64,000 nt of DNA. It comes from Mycolicibacterium sphagni. Its GTDB lineage: Bacteria; Actinomycetota; Actinomycetes; Mycobacteriales; Mycobacteriaceae. Below the pieces are notes generated by a model. It did not search any database. It saw nothing but the letters and a program-made list of their open reading frames with translations, and was not told where the DNA came from. This document shows positions 8,194-16,472 of this stretch, piece by piece. Within the stretch, counting starts at the first letter, position 1. Every line of letters begins with the position of its first letter. Position numbers and translations under genes: made by a program. The stretch is taken from assembly GCF_013337765.1 (NCBI RefSeq), contig NZ_VBSB01000006.1, forward strand, positions 62,001 to 126,000, in the 5' to 3' direction.

Positions 8194-9161
8194 GAGGCCA
8201 CGATCGAGATCTTGACCCGGCCCGGGGTCGGGCGGCAGGCGAACTCGAAGGCTTCCTGCACGTCGTTGACGCCGAAGGTGTGGGTGACGTACATGCTCAA
8301 CAGATCCGGATGCTCACGAGCGAACGCGTCGGCGGCGTCGAGCACCCGCCTGCGCTCCAGTGTCACACCGGATTTCAACGTGAGGTTGTTGCGCAGCATG
8401 GTCCGCATGCTGATCGGATAGCTGTCGTCGTCTGGCACGCCGAAGTAGAACACCGTGCCGCCGAACCCGGTCGCCTCGACGGCGTTGTTCAGGGTGGCGA
8501 CCTGGTGGCCGACCGCTTCGATGACCACGTCGGGTTTGTCGTGCGGTGCCAGGTGCGCCACCCAGCGATCGCTGGTGGCCCGCACCACGGTGTCGACTCC
8601 GAACTTCGCGCCGATGTCATCGCGGTAGATCGGGTCGACCCCGGTGACATGTTGGGCGCCTGCGGCTTTGGCCACATACGAGAACAGCAATCCGATCGAA
8701 CCCTGGCCGATCACGGCGACCCGCTTGCCGGCCAGGGACGGAAGTTGTTCGAACGCATACAGAATGCAGGCCAGCGGTTGCAGCCCGACCGCGTGGGCGG
8801 CGCGCAGCGTTGGGTCGTAGGGGGCCAGCCCGTTGCCATCGGAGACCACGAATTCCATCAGACCGTCGAAGCCGGAGGCCCAGCCGACGACGCGGTCGCC
8901 GGGGCGGTGGTCGGGGTGGGCGCTGGCCAGGACTTCGCCGACGATCTCGTGGACAGGAAAGCCCGCCATCTCGGCCGCCAGTGCGCCGGTGTCACCGGGC
9001 AGCCGGCCCTGCACGCCTTTGAAGCCGGGGATGTCGCTGCCGCAGATGCCCGCCGCGAGGAACTTCAGCAGCACCTGTCCGTCGCACAGCCGATCGGACG
9101 AGGGTTCGGGCACTGTGACCCGCTCGAACGTATACGGCGCGACGAGCCGATAACACCACAC
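8190..9161 (-). CDS. Zinc-binding alcohol dehydrogenase (MDR family)
   Basis: A 323-aa medium-chain dehydrogenase. The catalytic-zinc region is GICGSDIPGF, followed by a second ligand region with GFPVHEIVGEV. The Rossmann motif is VAVIGQGSIGLL. The four-cysteine structural-zinc loop common in many ADHs is not evident. The start is GTG 9161, supported by GGAGG 8 nt upstream (plus strand 9170-9174). It is the first gene of a minus-strand operon running to 4306 and faces a divergent unit starting at 9264. It probably oxidises an alcohol or sugar-like intermediate. Confidence 0.88.
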   Translation of the reverse strand: MWCYRLVAPYTFERVTVPEPSSDRLCDGQVLLKFLAAGICGSDIPGFKGVQGRLPGDTGALAAEMAGFPVHEIVGEVLASAHPDHRPGDRVVGWASGFDGLMEFVVSDGNGLAPYDPTLRAAHAVGLQPLACILYAFEQLPSLAGKRVAVIGQGSIGLLFSYVAKAAGAQHVTGVDPIYRDDIGAKFGVDTVVRATSDRWVAHLAPHDKPDVVIEAVGHQVATLNNAVEATGFGGTVFYFGVPDDDSYPISMRTMLRNNLTLKSGVTLERRRVLDAADAFAREHPDLLSMYVTHTFGVNDVQEAFEFACRPTPGRVKISIVAS

Positions 9162-9181
9162 TGGCTATGCCTCCGGTAACG

Positions 9182-9208
9182 CGTGGGTCGTTGACAGTGC
9201 CACCCACG
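9182..9208. promoter_or_regulatory. Inverted repeat in divergent promoter
   Basis: CGTGGGT at 9182-9188 and ACCCACG at 9202-9208 form a perfect 7-bp inverted repeat spaced by 13 bp, between the divergent catabolic units. This is the size of a dimeric repressor or activator site. No regulator gene lies next to it. Confidence 0.4.
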
Positions 9209-9209
9209 G

Positions 9210-9239
9210 AGCGTGACACTTATGCGATCTTTTGTAAAG
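9210..9239 (-). promoter_or_regulatory. Shared 30-bp promoter element, copy 2
   Basis: This copy lies 49 nt upstream of the GTG of the alcohol dehydrogenase operon and 25 nt before the divergent SMP-30 gene. It matches the element at 4275-4304 at 23 of 30 positions in the same orientation. Its CTTTAC end overlaps the first of two GTAAAGTC direct repeats (plus strand 9234-9241 and 9251-9258, spaced 17 bp). These repeats may also be part of the control region. Confidence 0.5.
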
Positions 9240-9263
9240 TCTGCAGATGGGTAAAGTCGCCTC

Positions 9264-10112
9264 ATGACTGCTATCGGTTCGCCGGCACGCACCTCACTGG
9301 CCGATGGCTTCTCCTTCGGCGAAGGACCCCGCTGGTTCGAGGGCATGTTGTGGCTGTCGGACATGCTGGGCGAGGCGGTGCACACCATCACGCTGGACGG
9401 ATCGGTGACCACACTGGACCTGCCCGGCCATGCGCCGGCGGGCCTGGGCTTCCGTCCCGATGGCACGCTGCTGATCGTATCGACCGAGCGCCAAGTGGTG
9501 CTGCGCTACGACGGAGACGCGGTCGCCGAGATCGCCGACCTGTCCGCGATCGCGCCTGCCAACCTCGGTGACATGGTGGTCGACGCGGCGGGCCGGGCCT
9601 ATATCGGCTCGCAGGCCCGCGAGGGCGGCATCATCGTCCGGCTCGATCTCGACGATTCGATCGCGGTGGTGGCTGAGGACCTCGACTTCCCCAACGGCAT
9701 GGTGATCACACCGGACGGTCGCAGGCTGATCGTCGCCGAGTCGATCGGGCGGCGACTGACCGCCTACGAGATCGACGGTGGCGGTGGGTTGTCCGGGCGG
9801 CGGATCTTCGCCGACGGACTCGACGGCCCGCCGGACGGTATCGCGCTCGACGCCGCGGGTGGGGTGTGGACGTCGATGACGCTGGCTCACCAGTTCGAGC
9901 GTATTGCGGACGGCGGGGCCGTCACCGATCGCATCGATATCGGCGACCGAGCGGCCATCGCCTGCATGCTCGGCGGGCCGGAGCTTCGCACGCTGTTCCT
10001 GGTCTCGAGTTCGGATGCCTATCCGCAGCGGCTGGTCGGCACCCGGCAGTCGCGCGTCGAAACGGTCACCGTCGAATTCCCCGGCGCGGGCTTTCCCTCA
10101 ATCGAAAGGTGA
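9264..10112 (+). CDS. SMP-30/gluconolactonase-like hydrolase
   Basis: A 282-aa calcium-type six-bladed propeller enzyme of the SMP-30/gluconolactonase/LRE family. Family metal positions are visible as Glu in FGEGPRW (residue 20), Asn in PANLGDM, Asn in FPNGMVITPDG and Asp in PPDGIALDAAG. Members hydrolyse lactones. It is divergent from the operon containing a Baeyer-Villiger monooxygenase, so opening a lactone product is an attractive but unproven role. The stop is 2 nt before the next start, and both genes probably share one transcript. Confidence 0.88.
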   Translation: MTAIGSPARTSLADGFSFGEGPRWFEGMLWLSDMLGEAVHTITLDGSVTTLDLPGHAPAGLGFRPDGTLLIVSTERQVVLRYDGDAVAEIADLSAIAPANLGDMVVDAAGRAYIGSQAREGGIIVRLDLDDSIAVVAEDLDFPNGMVITPDGRRLIVAESIGRRLTAYEIDGGGGLSGRRIFADGLDGPPDGIALDAAGGVWTSMTLAHQFERIADGGAVTDRIDIGDRAAIACMLGGPELRTLFLVSSSDAYPQRLVGTRQSRVETVTVEFPGAGFPSIER

Positions 10113-10114
10113 GC

Positions 10115-10933
10115 ATGACCGACAGCTACTACGAACTCGTCGATCCGGACGACCCGCGCGGGGAGAAGTTCCGGGCCACCGATTTGGTTCGCAGCACGTG
10201 GACGTCGCACATCCAGCACGCCGGTCCGGTGTCGGCGCTGTTGGTCCGCGCGCTGGAACGCTGTCAGCAGCGCGAGGAGACCCGGCTGAGCCGGGTGGTC
10301 GTCGACCTCCTGGGTCCGGTACCGGCCGAGGGGGACTTGTGGGTCACCGCGACGGTGGAGCGGGGCGGCAAGCAGATCGAATTGGTCTCCGCGACAATGC
10401 TCGGCCAGGGGCCCGACGGGCAGCCACGTCCGGTCGCGCGGGCCAGCGGCTGGCGGATGCTGACGCTGGACACCGAGGCGCTGGTGTCGGCACCGGTCGC
10501 GCCGTTGCGCCCGCGGTCGGATGGCATCAACCGCAATCTGGCCGACAACTTCGACCGCAACTACGTGCACAGCCTGGAGTGGCTGTGGCTGACCAAGCCG
10601 CTGGCGCCGGGCCCGGGGGAGTCGTGGCTGCGGCCGCTGGTCGACCTGGTGCAGGGCGAGCAGCTGACACCGCTGGAACGGCTGTTCGCCGTCGCCGATG
10701 ACGCCAACGGCATCGGCTCCAAGATCGACATCACCAAGTACACGTTCCTGAATACCGATCTGGCCGTGCACATTCACCGGGTTCCCGCCGGTGACTGGAT
10801 CGGTGTCCGTGCCGAGACGATGTACGGGCCGGATGGCGTGGGAACGACGGTCGGCACGCTGTTCGACGACGACGGGGCCGTCGGCGTCATCCAGCAGTCG
10901 GTGCTGGTGCGTCCCCGCCCGCCGCGGGCGTAG
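10115..10933 (+). CDS. Acyl-CoA thioesterase-like (hotdog, TesB-type) protein
   Basis: A 272-aa double-hotdog protein of the thioesterase-like superfamily. Recognisable are HIQHAGPVSALLVRALE at the start of the first hotdog and a final HIHRVPAGDWIGVRAE strand-turn with a C-terminal IQQSVLVRP, as in TesB-type acyl-CoA thioesterases. The ATG at 10115 has GAAAGG about 6 nt upstream. It lies 2 nt after the SMP-30 stop. It may release free acids from CoA esters formed in the same pathway. The N-terminal half, upstream of the ATG in the same frame, is not protein-like. Confidence 0.8.
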   Translation: MTDSYYELVDPDDPRGEKFRATDLVRSTWTSHIQHAGPVSALLVRALERCQQREETRLSRVVVDLLGPVPAEGDLWVTATVERGGKQIELVSATMLGQGPDGQPRPVARASGWRMLTLDTEALVSAPVAPLRPRSDGINRNLADNFDRNYVHSLEWLWLTKPLAPGPGESWLRPLVDLVQGEQLTPLERLFAVADDANGIGSKIDITKYTFLNTDLAVHIHRVPAGDWIGVRAETMYGPDGVGTTVGTLFDDDGAVGVIQQSVLVRPRPPRA

Positions 10934-10941
10934 CTCGCCGA

Positions 10942-10989
10942 GCGTAACGCGATGGCGCTAGAAGCTGCGTCTTCCCGCCATGGCGTTAC
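10942..10989. terminator. Hairpin between convergent genes (first)
   Basis: The arms 10944-10957 and 10976-10989 pair at 13 of 14 positions, with an 18-nt loop. The hairpin starts 9 bp after the thioesterase stop. No U-tract follows, as is common for mycobacterial terminators. Confidence 0.6.
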
Positions 10990-11008
10990 ATTCGCGCGGG
11001 GACGACCG

Positions 11009-11065
11009 CGAGATTGAAGTGACGCAGACGTCTACTCGCAGTTCTCCTGCGTAATTTCAATCTCG
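11009..11065. terminator. Long imperfect hairpin between convergent genes (second)
   Basis: The arms 11009-11027 and 11047-11065 pair at 18 of 19 positions (one is G-U), with a 19-nt loop. It lies 27 bp before the stop of the convergent FAD oxidase, so it may end transcription from either side. Confidence 0.6.
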
Positions 11066-11092
11066 TGGAGCCACCGGCCGCCGGTTATGCCG

Positions 11093-12445
11093 TCAGTCGA
11101 ACAGCACGGCGGGATTGAGATAGCCCGTCGGATCGAAGGCGGCCTTGATGGTGCGCATCGCGGCGATATCGGCATCCGAGCGGGCCATGCCCAAGTAGGC
11201 GCGCTTGCGGCTGCCCACGCCGTGCTCGGAGCTGACGTTACCGCCTTGGGCGGCAATGAGTTTCATCATCGCCGCATACAGGTGGGCTTCCTGCTCGGCG
11301 CCGCAGCGCAGCACGTTCACATGCAAGTTGCCCTCGCCGATGTGGCCGAACAGCACCGGGATCGCATCCGGGGCGTGTTCGGCGACCAACGCGGCCGAGT
11401 CCGCGGCGAACGCCGGGATGATCGACAGGGGCAGGGACACATCGAATTTCAGCGGTGGGCCGAACAGCCCGACCACCTCGGCGGTGGATTCGCGGGCCTG
11501 CCAGAGCCGCTGCTGAGCGGCGTTGTCGATTCCCACCGCCGGCTCGCCGGACAGCTCGGCGTCGTCCAGCGCGTCGGCCAGCCGCTCGGTCAGGTCGGTC
11601 TCGCCGGCCAGCTCGATCAGCAGCAACCAGTCGCCGGGCGTCGGCACCGGAATGTCGAAGTGCTCCGCGGCGAGTGCTGCGGATCGCCCGTCGATGAGCT
11701 CAAGGGCGGCGATGGATTCGGTGTCCCGCAAGGCCCTTCCGGTGGCCACCAGTGCCGCCAGGTCGGCGAAGCCGCACACCGCCGTCACCCGGTGTGCGGG
11801 CACCGGATGTAAGCGCAGATCCAACCCGGTGATCACCCCCAATGTGCCTTCGGCGCCGACGAACAACGACACCAGGTCATAGCCGGTGTTGTCGGCCCGC
11901 ACCTGGCTGTGCCGATGCACCACCGAACCGTCGGGCAGGGCGACGTCCAGCCCGATCACCTGCTCACCCATGTTGCCGTAACGCACGGTGCGCAGTCCGC
12001 CGGCGTTGGTGGACGCCATCCCGCCGACGGTGGCTGAATCCCGGGCGGCGAGGTCGACCCCGAACAGCAGGCCGGCCGCGCCTGCTGCTCGCTGCACGGC
12101 CGCCGCGGTCACCCCGGCCCCGACCCGGATGCGCCGCTCGACGACGTCGACATCGCCGATCTCGGTCAGCCGCTCGGTGGAGAGCAGCACGTCGTCGTGC
12201 TCGGGCACCGTTCCGGCCACCAGCGAGGTGCGCCCGCCCTGCACTGTCACCGAGACACCGGCCTCGCGGCATTCCCGCAGTACCGCGGCGACCTCGTCGG
12301 CCGAGCCGGGACGGACCAGCGCGCTGGCCTTTCCGCGGTAGCGCCCGGTGTGGTCGACGCTGCGGCCGTCCAGGACGTCGGCGTCGGTGACGACGTGCGC
12401 GGCACCCACGATGGCCTGGAGTCGTTCGGACAGCGCAGAACTCAT
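11093..12445 (-). CDS. FAD-binding oxidase, GlcD/D-lactate dehydrogenase family
   Basis: A 450-aa flavoprotein of the vanillyl-alcohol-oxidase fold. The N-terminal PCMH FAD domain contains QGGRTSLVAGTVPE near residue 70 and VGGMASTNAGGLRTVRYG. The C-terminal domain has GHIGEGNLHVNV and SSEHGVGSRK, the conserved metal/active-site blocks of D-2-hydroxyacid dehydrogenases. It should oxidise a D-2-hydroxy acid such as lactate or glycolate and pass electrons to a carrier. Its start overlaps the stop of the large nuclease/helicase gene by 4 nt, so the two are co-translated. A functional link is not obvious. Confidence 0.9.
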   Translation of the reverse strand: MSSALSERLQAIVGAAHVVTDADVLDGRSVDHTGRYRGKASALVRPGSADEVAAVLRECREAGVSVTVQGGRTSLVAGTVPEHDDVLLSTERLTEIGDVDVVERRIRVGAGVTAAAVQRAAGAAGLLFGVDLAARDSATVGGMASTNAGGLRTVRYGNMGEQVIGLDVALPDGSVVHRHSQVRADNTGYDLVSLFVGAEGTLGVITGLDLRLHPVPAHRVTAVCGFADLAALVATGRALRDTESIAALELIDGRSAALAAEHFDIPVPTPGDWLLLIELAGETDLTERLADALDDAELSGEPAVGIDNAAQQRLWQARESTAEVVGLFGPPLKFDVSLPLSIIPAFAADSAALVAEHAPDAIPVLFGHIGEGNLHVNVLRCGAEQEAHLYAAMMKLIAAQGGNVSSEHGVGSRKRAYLGMARSDADIAAMRTIKAAFDPTGYLNPAVLFD

Positions 12446-15400
12446 GCCGTGGGTTTACCACACATGGCCAGGAATGCCCCCAACTCCACCAACCCTGCCG
12501 GTGTCGACGGCAGGTAGTCGGTCAGCATCGTCGAACGCACAATCACCGCCGCATACTTCGCCCGGCTCACCGCGACGTTGAGCCGATTGCGGTTGAGCAG
12601 GAACGAGATTCCACGCGGCACCTCCGCGATCGAGGAAGCCACCAGCGAGACGAACACCACCGGAGCCTGACGCCCCTGGAACTTGTCCACCGTGCCGGCC
12701 TGCACCTCGGACAATCCCGCCGCATCCAACAGTCGCCGCAACAGCACCACCTGGGCGTTGTAGGGGGTCACGATCAACACGTCGGCCGCGGCAAGCGGGC
12801 GGGTGCCGTCCTCGTCCGTCCAGGCCGATCCGAGCATGCGGGTGATCTGGGCCAGGATCGCGTCGGCCTCCTCGCGGCTGTCCGTCGAGTTGCCGTCGTG
12901 CTCCACGGCCAGCACATGCACCCCTGGATCGAATCCGGCGAGGTGGCGGGCGGCGGTGCGCTCCTGCACCGAGTGCAGGCGGTTGTCATAGGAGAGCCGG
13001 GACACCGCGGCGCACACCGCCGGATGCATGCGATACGAGCGGTCCAGGAAATAGCCGAGATCTTCGGGCAGGGTGTGGTGCCCGTCGACCAGCCAGCCCA
13101 GCGCCGAGGCGTCCACCGGCTCGGGATGGGTGCCCTGACTGACCTGGGGCAGCTGTTGGGGGTCGCCGAGCAGCAGCAGGTTGGTGGCCGCCTGCGCGAC
13201 GGCGATGGTGTTCGCCAGGCAGAACTGGCCGGCCTCCTCGATGACCAGCAGGTCCAGGCAGCCCGGAGGCACCCGCGTCTGGTTGGCGAAATCCCATGCC
13301 GTACCGCCGATCACGCAGCCGTCGTTGCCGGCGATGAACGCGGGGTAGGTCTTTTCGTCGATATCGGTCCACGGACCGGCGCCATTGGGCTTCTTGGCCA
13401 CCAGGGCCGGATCCACCCCGGCGTTGATGATGTCGCGAAACAGGTTCTCCACCACGGCATGTGACTGGGCGACGACGCCGACGCGCCAGCGGTGTTCGTT
13501 GACCAGTGCGGCGATGACCCGGGCGGCGGTGTGTGTCTTGCCGGTGCCGGGCGGGCCGTGCACCGCCACGTACGACGAATCCAGTGCCAGCAGTGCGGCG
13601 GTGATGTCGGCGGCGCTGTCACCCGTCCGTGGCAGCGGCGCACCCGTGCGCGGCGGGCGGCGCAGCAGAATATCGACGATCGCCGACGACGGCAGGCCGG
13701 GCAGGCCGGCCGCGATCTGGGTCGCCGCACTTTCGATCGACTCGCGCAGGGCCTTGGTCGGAAACGGTGGACCGGGCGTGAGCGCGAACGGCACGGCGTC
13801 GAACGTGCCACCGCTCTTCGGTTCTCGCTCCATCACTAGCACCTCGGTCGGCGCCGCAGGGTCGTTGCAGCCGAGCACGGTCACCGAGGCATATGCCCGT
13901 CGCTCGGGGTCGTCGGACAGGCCGGCCGGTGTCGGCGGGTTGTACAGCGCATACATGTCGTTGTTGAGTTCACCGGCGGCGATCGCACCGGTCAGCAGCA
14001 ACCGGCGCTGTTGCTTGCGGGCTCGCGGCGGAACGTGCCATTCGGTATCGACGACTGCCTGGTCGGCGAGGAAAACACCTGGCGTGTCCGACCATTCGTC
14101 GACCGGGCTGTTGACCCGGTCGAAGTGGCCCCACCAGAACGGCTTGTCCTCGCGGCGGTGATACCCGCGGGCGGCCGCGATCATCGCGACCGCCCGTTGC
14201 TCGGGACTACGGGCGGTGATGTCGTCTCCAGCGAAGCCGCCCAGCGTCCGGGCCAGGTCGTCGTCGACGTCGAGTTGGCCGCTGTCCTGCACCGGCTGCA
14301 TTCCCAGCGGCGGCACACCGGCTTCAAAAGCACGGTGCAGCAACCAGTCTCGGAGCCGGCGGGTGGACCGGCAGTCGTAGTAGTTGTACTCCTCGATCTG
14401 CTTGAGCACGGTCGCGGCTTCGTCGTCATTGCCCTCGGCGAGCAGTTCGCAATAGCGGGCATACATCGTGATCGAGTCGGTGGCGGTGGTGACATCGCCG
14501 ATCCGATGTTCGGCATCCATGTACAGCGGTTCGAGCGACTTGAGGCTGTAGTTCTCGGTGCCGACCCGAATGCTCTTGCGCACAAAGGGATACAGGTCCA
14601 CCAGTATGCCGTTGCGGAGCAGGTCGTCGACCTCGTTCTCGCCCTCGCCGTAGCGGCCGGCCAGGCGCAGCAGGGCCGTCTTCTCGTACGCCGCGTAGTG
14701 GTAGATGTGCATCTTCGGATACCGCTTGCGGCGCTTGCGTACCATATCCAGAAAGCCCTTGAGCGCCTTGCGTTCCTGGCGGCGGTCATGGGCCCACAGT
14801 GGCCGGAACTCCCCGCCCGCGCCGAGCACACCGAACATGTACTCCAGGCCCCAGTCGTTACCGTCGGCCGTCCACAGCGGGTCACCCTCGAAATCGAAGA
14901 ACAGATCACCCTTGTCGTGATCGGGTAACAACATCAGCGGCTGCGGGTCCACCACCTCGAACGGCGGCTTGCCGTCCACCCGCGGGGAGATCTGTAGCCG
15001 CGCCTGCCCGCTCAGCGCGGCGACCGCGCGGGCCGGCATCTCCGGGACGGGACCGTCGTGCGCGGCCAGCTCGGCCACCGTGGTGATACCGGCGTCGATC
15101 AGGCGGGCCCGCTGGCTAATTCGCATTCCCGCCACCAGGAGCAGGTCGTCGTGCTGGCGGACCTGCGCCTCGCACTCCGGGCAGCGCATGCACGCGCGCA
15201 CGGACTCGTCCTCCCAGCTGACCGCGACGTCGCCGGCGAGGTGCCGGTCCAGCAGACCCTGCAGGGCGGTGCGCCGGGACCGGTAGACCGGCAGCAACTC
15301 GTCGACGTGGTAGGCCCGCGTTGTTCCGATGCCCAGCACCAATTCCACGTCGTCGTGCACCGCAACGCCCGCGGCCGACAGCGTCTCGGCGTAGGCGGCG

Positions 15401-15831
15401 AGCTGCAGCAGCGCCTCCACCTTCACCGAGCGGGCGAGCTTGGTGTCGCGCAGCCGGTAGCGGTCGGCGTCGAGGATCAGGAAGTCCGCGAATCCGACGA
15501 AGCGGCCGTCGAACATCGCGGCTTGGTAGATGACGGGCGCGTGTTGCCTGACCGCGTTCAGGGTGGTGTCAGCGGCGGCGGTCAGTCCGGCGACGGTGTA
15601 CGCGGGCCTGCCGATGATCGCGACGTCGGTGAGCGAACGCAGCTCGTCGAGGTGGCGTTCCTCATGCTGACCGCCGAGCTCGGCGGTGCGGCCCAGCAAC
15701 TCGTCTTCGACCGACACCGAAGGGCCCCGGCCCAGCTTGGCATCGAAGGCGCGCAGCAGCGCGTACTCGCAGCGTGCGGCGGCGGCGAGATCGGATGCGC
15801 TGTAGATGACGCGGTCGTCGGCGACGAACAC
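12442..15831 (-). CDS. TM0106-type Fe-S RecB nuclease fused to superfamily 1 helicase
   Basis: A 1129-aa fusion. Residues 1-230 form a RecB/Cas4-like nuclease: Asp116, the D-T-K triad at 129-131, Gln143, and cysteines 21, 214, 217 and 220, matching the Fe-S staple arrangement of AddB/Dna2/Cas4. A central DEDD/RNase H-like part follows (FFDFEGDPLW to YNYYDCRSTRRL). The C-terminal third is a Dna2/Upf1-like helicase: Walker A HGPPGTGKTHT, Walker B VIEEAGQ, GDPQQLPQV, DKFQGRQ and LNVAVSRAK. It corresponds by position and size to M. tuberculosis Rv1251c. It is likely involved in DNA repair or end processing, with no direct experimental role known to me. Confidence 0.92.
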   Translation of the reverse strand: MFVADDRVIYSASDLAAAARCEYALLRAFDAKLGRGPSVSVEDELLGRTAELGGQHEERHLDELRSLTDVAIIGRPAYTVAGLTAAADTTLNAVRQHAPVIYQAAMFDGRFVGFADFLILDADRYRLRDTKLARSVKVEALLQLAAYAETLSAAGVAVHDDVELVLGIGTTRAYHVDELLPVYRSRRTALQGLLDRHLAGDVAVSWEDESVRACMRCPECEAQVRQHDDLLLVAGMRISQRARLIDAGITTVAELAAHDGPVPEMPARAVAALSGQARLQISPRVDGKPPFEVVDPQPLMLLPDHDKGDLFFDFEGDPLWTADGNDWGLEYMFGVLGAGGEFRPLWAHDRRQERKALKGFLDMVRKRRKRYPKMHIYHYAAYEKTALLRLAGRYGEGENEVDDLLRNGILVDLYPFVRKSIRVGTENYSLKSLEPLYMDAEHRIGDVTTATDSITMYARYCELLAEGNDDEAATVLKQIEEYNYYDCRSTRRLRDWLLHRAFEAGVPPLGMQPVQDSGQLDVDDDLARTLGGFAGDDITARSPEQRAVAMIAAARGYHRREDKPFWWGHFDRVNSPVDEWSDTPGVFLADQAVVDTEWHVPPRARKQQRRLLLTGAIAAGELNNDMYALYNPPTPAGLSDDPERRAYASVTVLGCNDPAAPTEVLVMEREPKSGGTFDAVPFALTPGPPFPTKALRESIESAATQIAAGLPGLPSSAIVDILLRRPPRTGAPLPRTGDSAADITAALLALDSSYVAVHGPPGTGKTHTAARVIAALVNEHRWRVGVVAQSHAVVENLFRDIINAGVDPALVAKKPNGAGPWTDIDEKTYPAFIAGNDGCVIGGTAWDFANQTRVPPGCLDLLVIEEAGQFCLANTIAVAQAATNLLLLGDPQQLPQVSQGTHPEPVDASALGWLVDGHHTLPEDLGYFLDRSYRMHPAVCAAVSRLSYDNRLHSVQERTAARHLAGFDPGVHVLAVEHDGNSTDSREEADAILAQITRMLGSAWTDEDGTRPLAAADVLIVTPYNAQVVLLRRLLDAAGLSEVQAGTVDKFQGRQAPVVFVSLVASSIAEVPRGISFLLNRNRLNVAVSRAKYAAVIVRSTMLTDYLPSTPAGLVELGAFLAMCGKPTA

Positions 15832-15861
15832 AGCCCTACTGTAGGCGGGCGCTCCGACGCG

Positions 15862-16401
15862 TCAGCCGTTGCCGATCAGCTCGACGCCGTTGCCGTTCCA
15901 GCGGAACTTCACCACGCTCTGCATGCCGAGGCCGTTGGTGTAGGCCAGCGCGACGGTGTCGCCGGTGCTCTGCGTGGTGTCGACACCGTTGAAGCCGTAG
16001 GTGTCGGGCACGCCGGTCGGGATGTACTTGCCGAGATGGAACATCACCGCACGGGTGTTGGGCTTATCGGCGTTCGTGTTGGCCTTGATGATGATCGCGG
16101 ACAGCTGCGCGCATTCGTTGTAATTGCCGGCCACCGGTTCGGGGTTCCAGCCCTGATTGCTTTGGGGGTCACGCGGCAGATCGGAGACGGTCTGCGCGAT
16201 CGTCGGTGCGGCCAGATTCACCGCACACGGATCCGGGGGCGGCGGTGTGGTGGTCGAGGGAGGCGGTGGTAGCGGGGGAGCCTCGGTGGTGGTGACCGCG
16301 CTCGACGTCGGCTGCGGAGTCTTGGCCACCGTCGAGTCACCAGAACTGCAGCCCGCGGCGAGCACGGCTGCCGCCGCTGCGACCCCAAGCCTTAGCCACA
16401 C
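15862..16401 (-). CDS. lprE: Lipoprotein LprE (LppP/LprE family)
   Basis: A 179-aa lipoprotein from GTG 16401. Arg-rich n-region, Ala-rich core and lipobox LAAGC are followed by a Thr/Pro-rich linker containing runs of prolines, then a compact C-terminal domain with two cysteines (PCAV and NECAQ). Placement next to deaD matches Rv1252c lprE. An in-frame ATG at 16479 exists but would overlap the divergent deaD start and add a non-signal leader, so it is less likely. In M. tuberculosis LprE has been linked to host interaction, which I cannot test here. Confidence 0.8.
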   Translation of the reverse strand: MWLRLGVAAAAAVLAAGCSSGDSTVAKTPQPTSSAVTTTEAPPLPPPPSTTTPPPPDPCAVNLAAPTIAQTVSDLPRDPQSNQGWNPEPVAGNYNECAQLSAIIIKANTNADKPNTRAVMFHLGKYIPTGVPDTYGFNGVDTTQSTGDTVALAYTNGLGMQSVVKFRWNGNGVELIGNG

Positions 16402-16472
16402 ACGGGCGACGGTACCGGCCTTTGCGGGCGGATCGGGGTTACGGCACGCTGCGGCAGTAGACTGCAGATCCG

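Noticed and set aside
9191..9226. TTGACA at 9191 with TATGCG at 9221 as a promoter for the SMP-30 gene
   Set aside because: The spacing is 24 bp, far from the 16-18 bp needed, and no better -10 is at the right distance.
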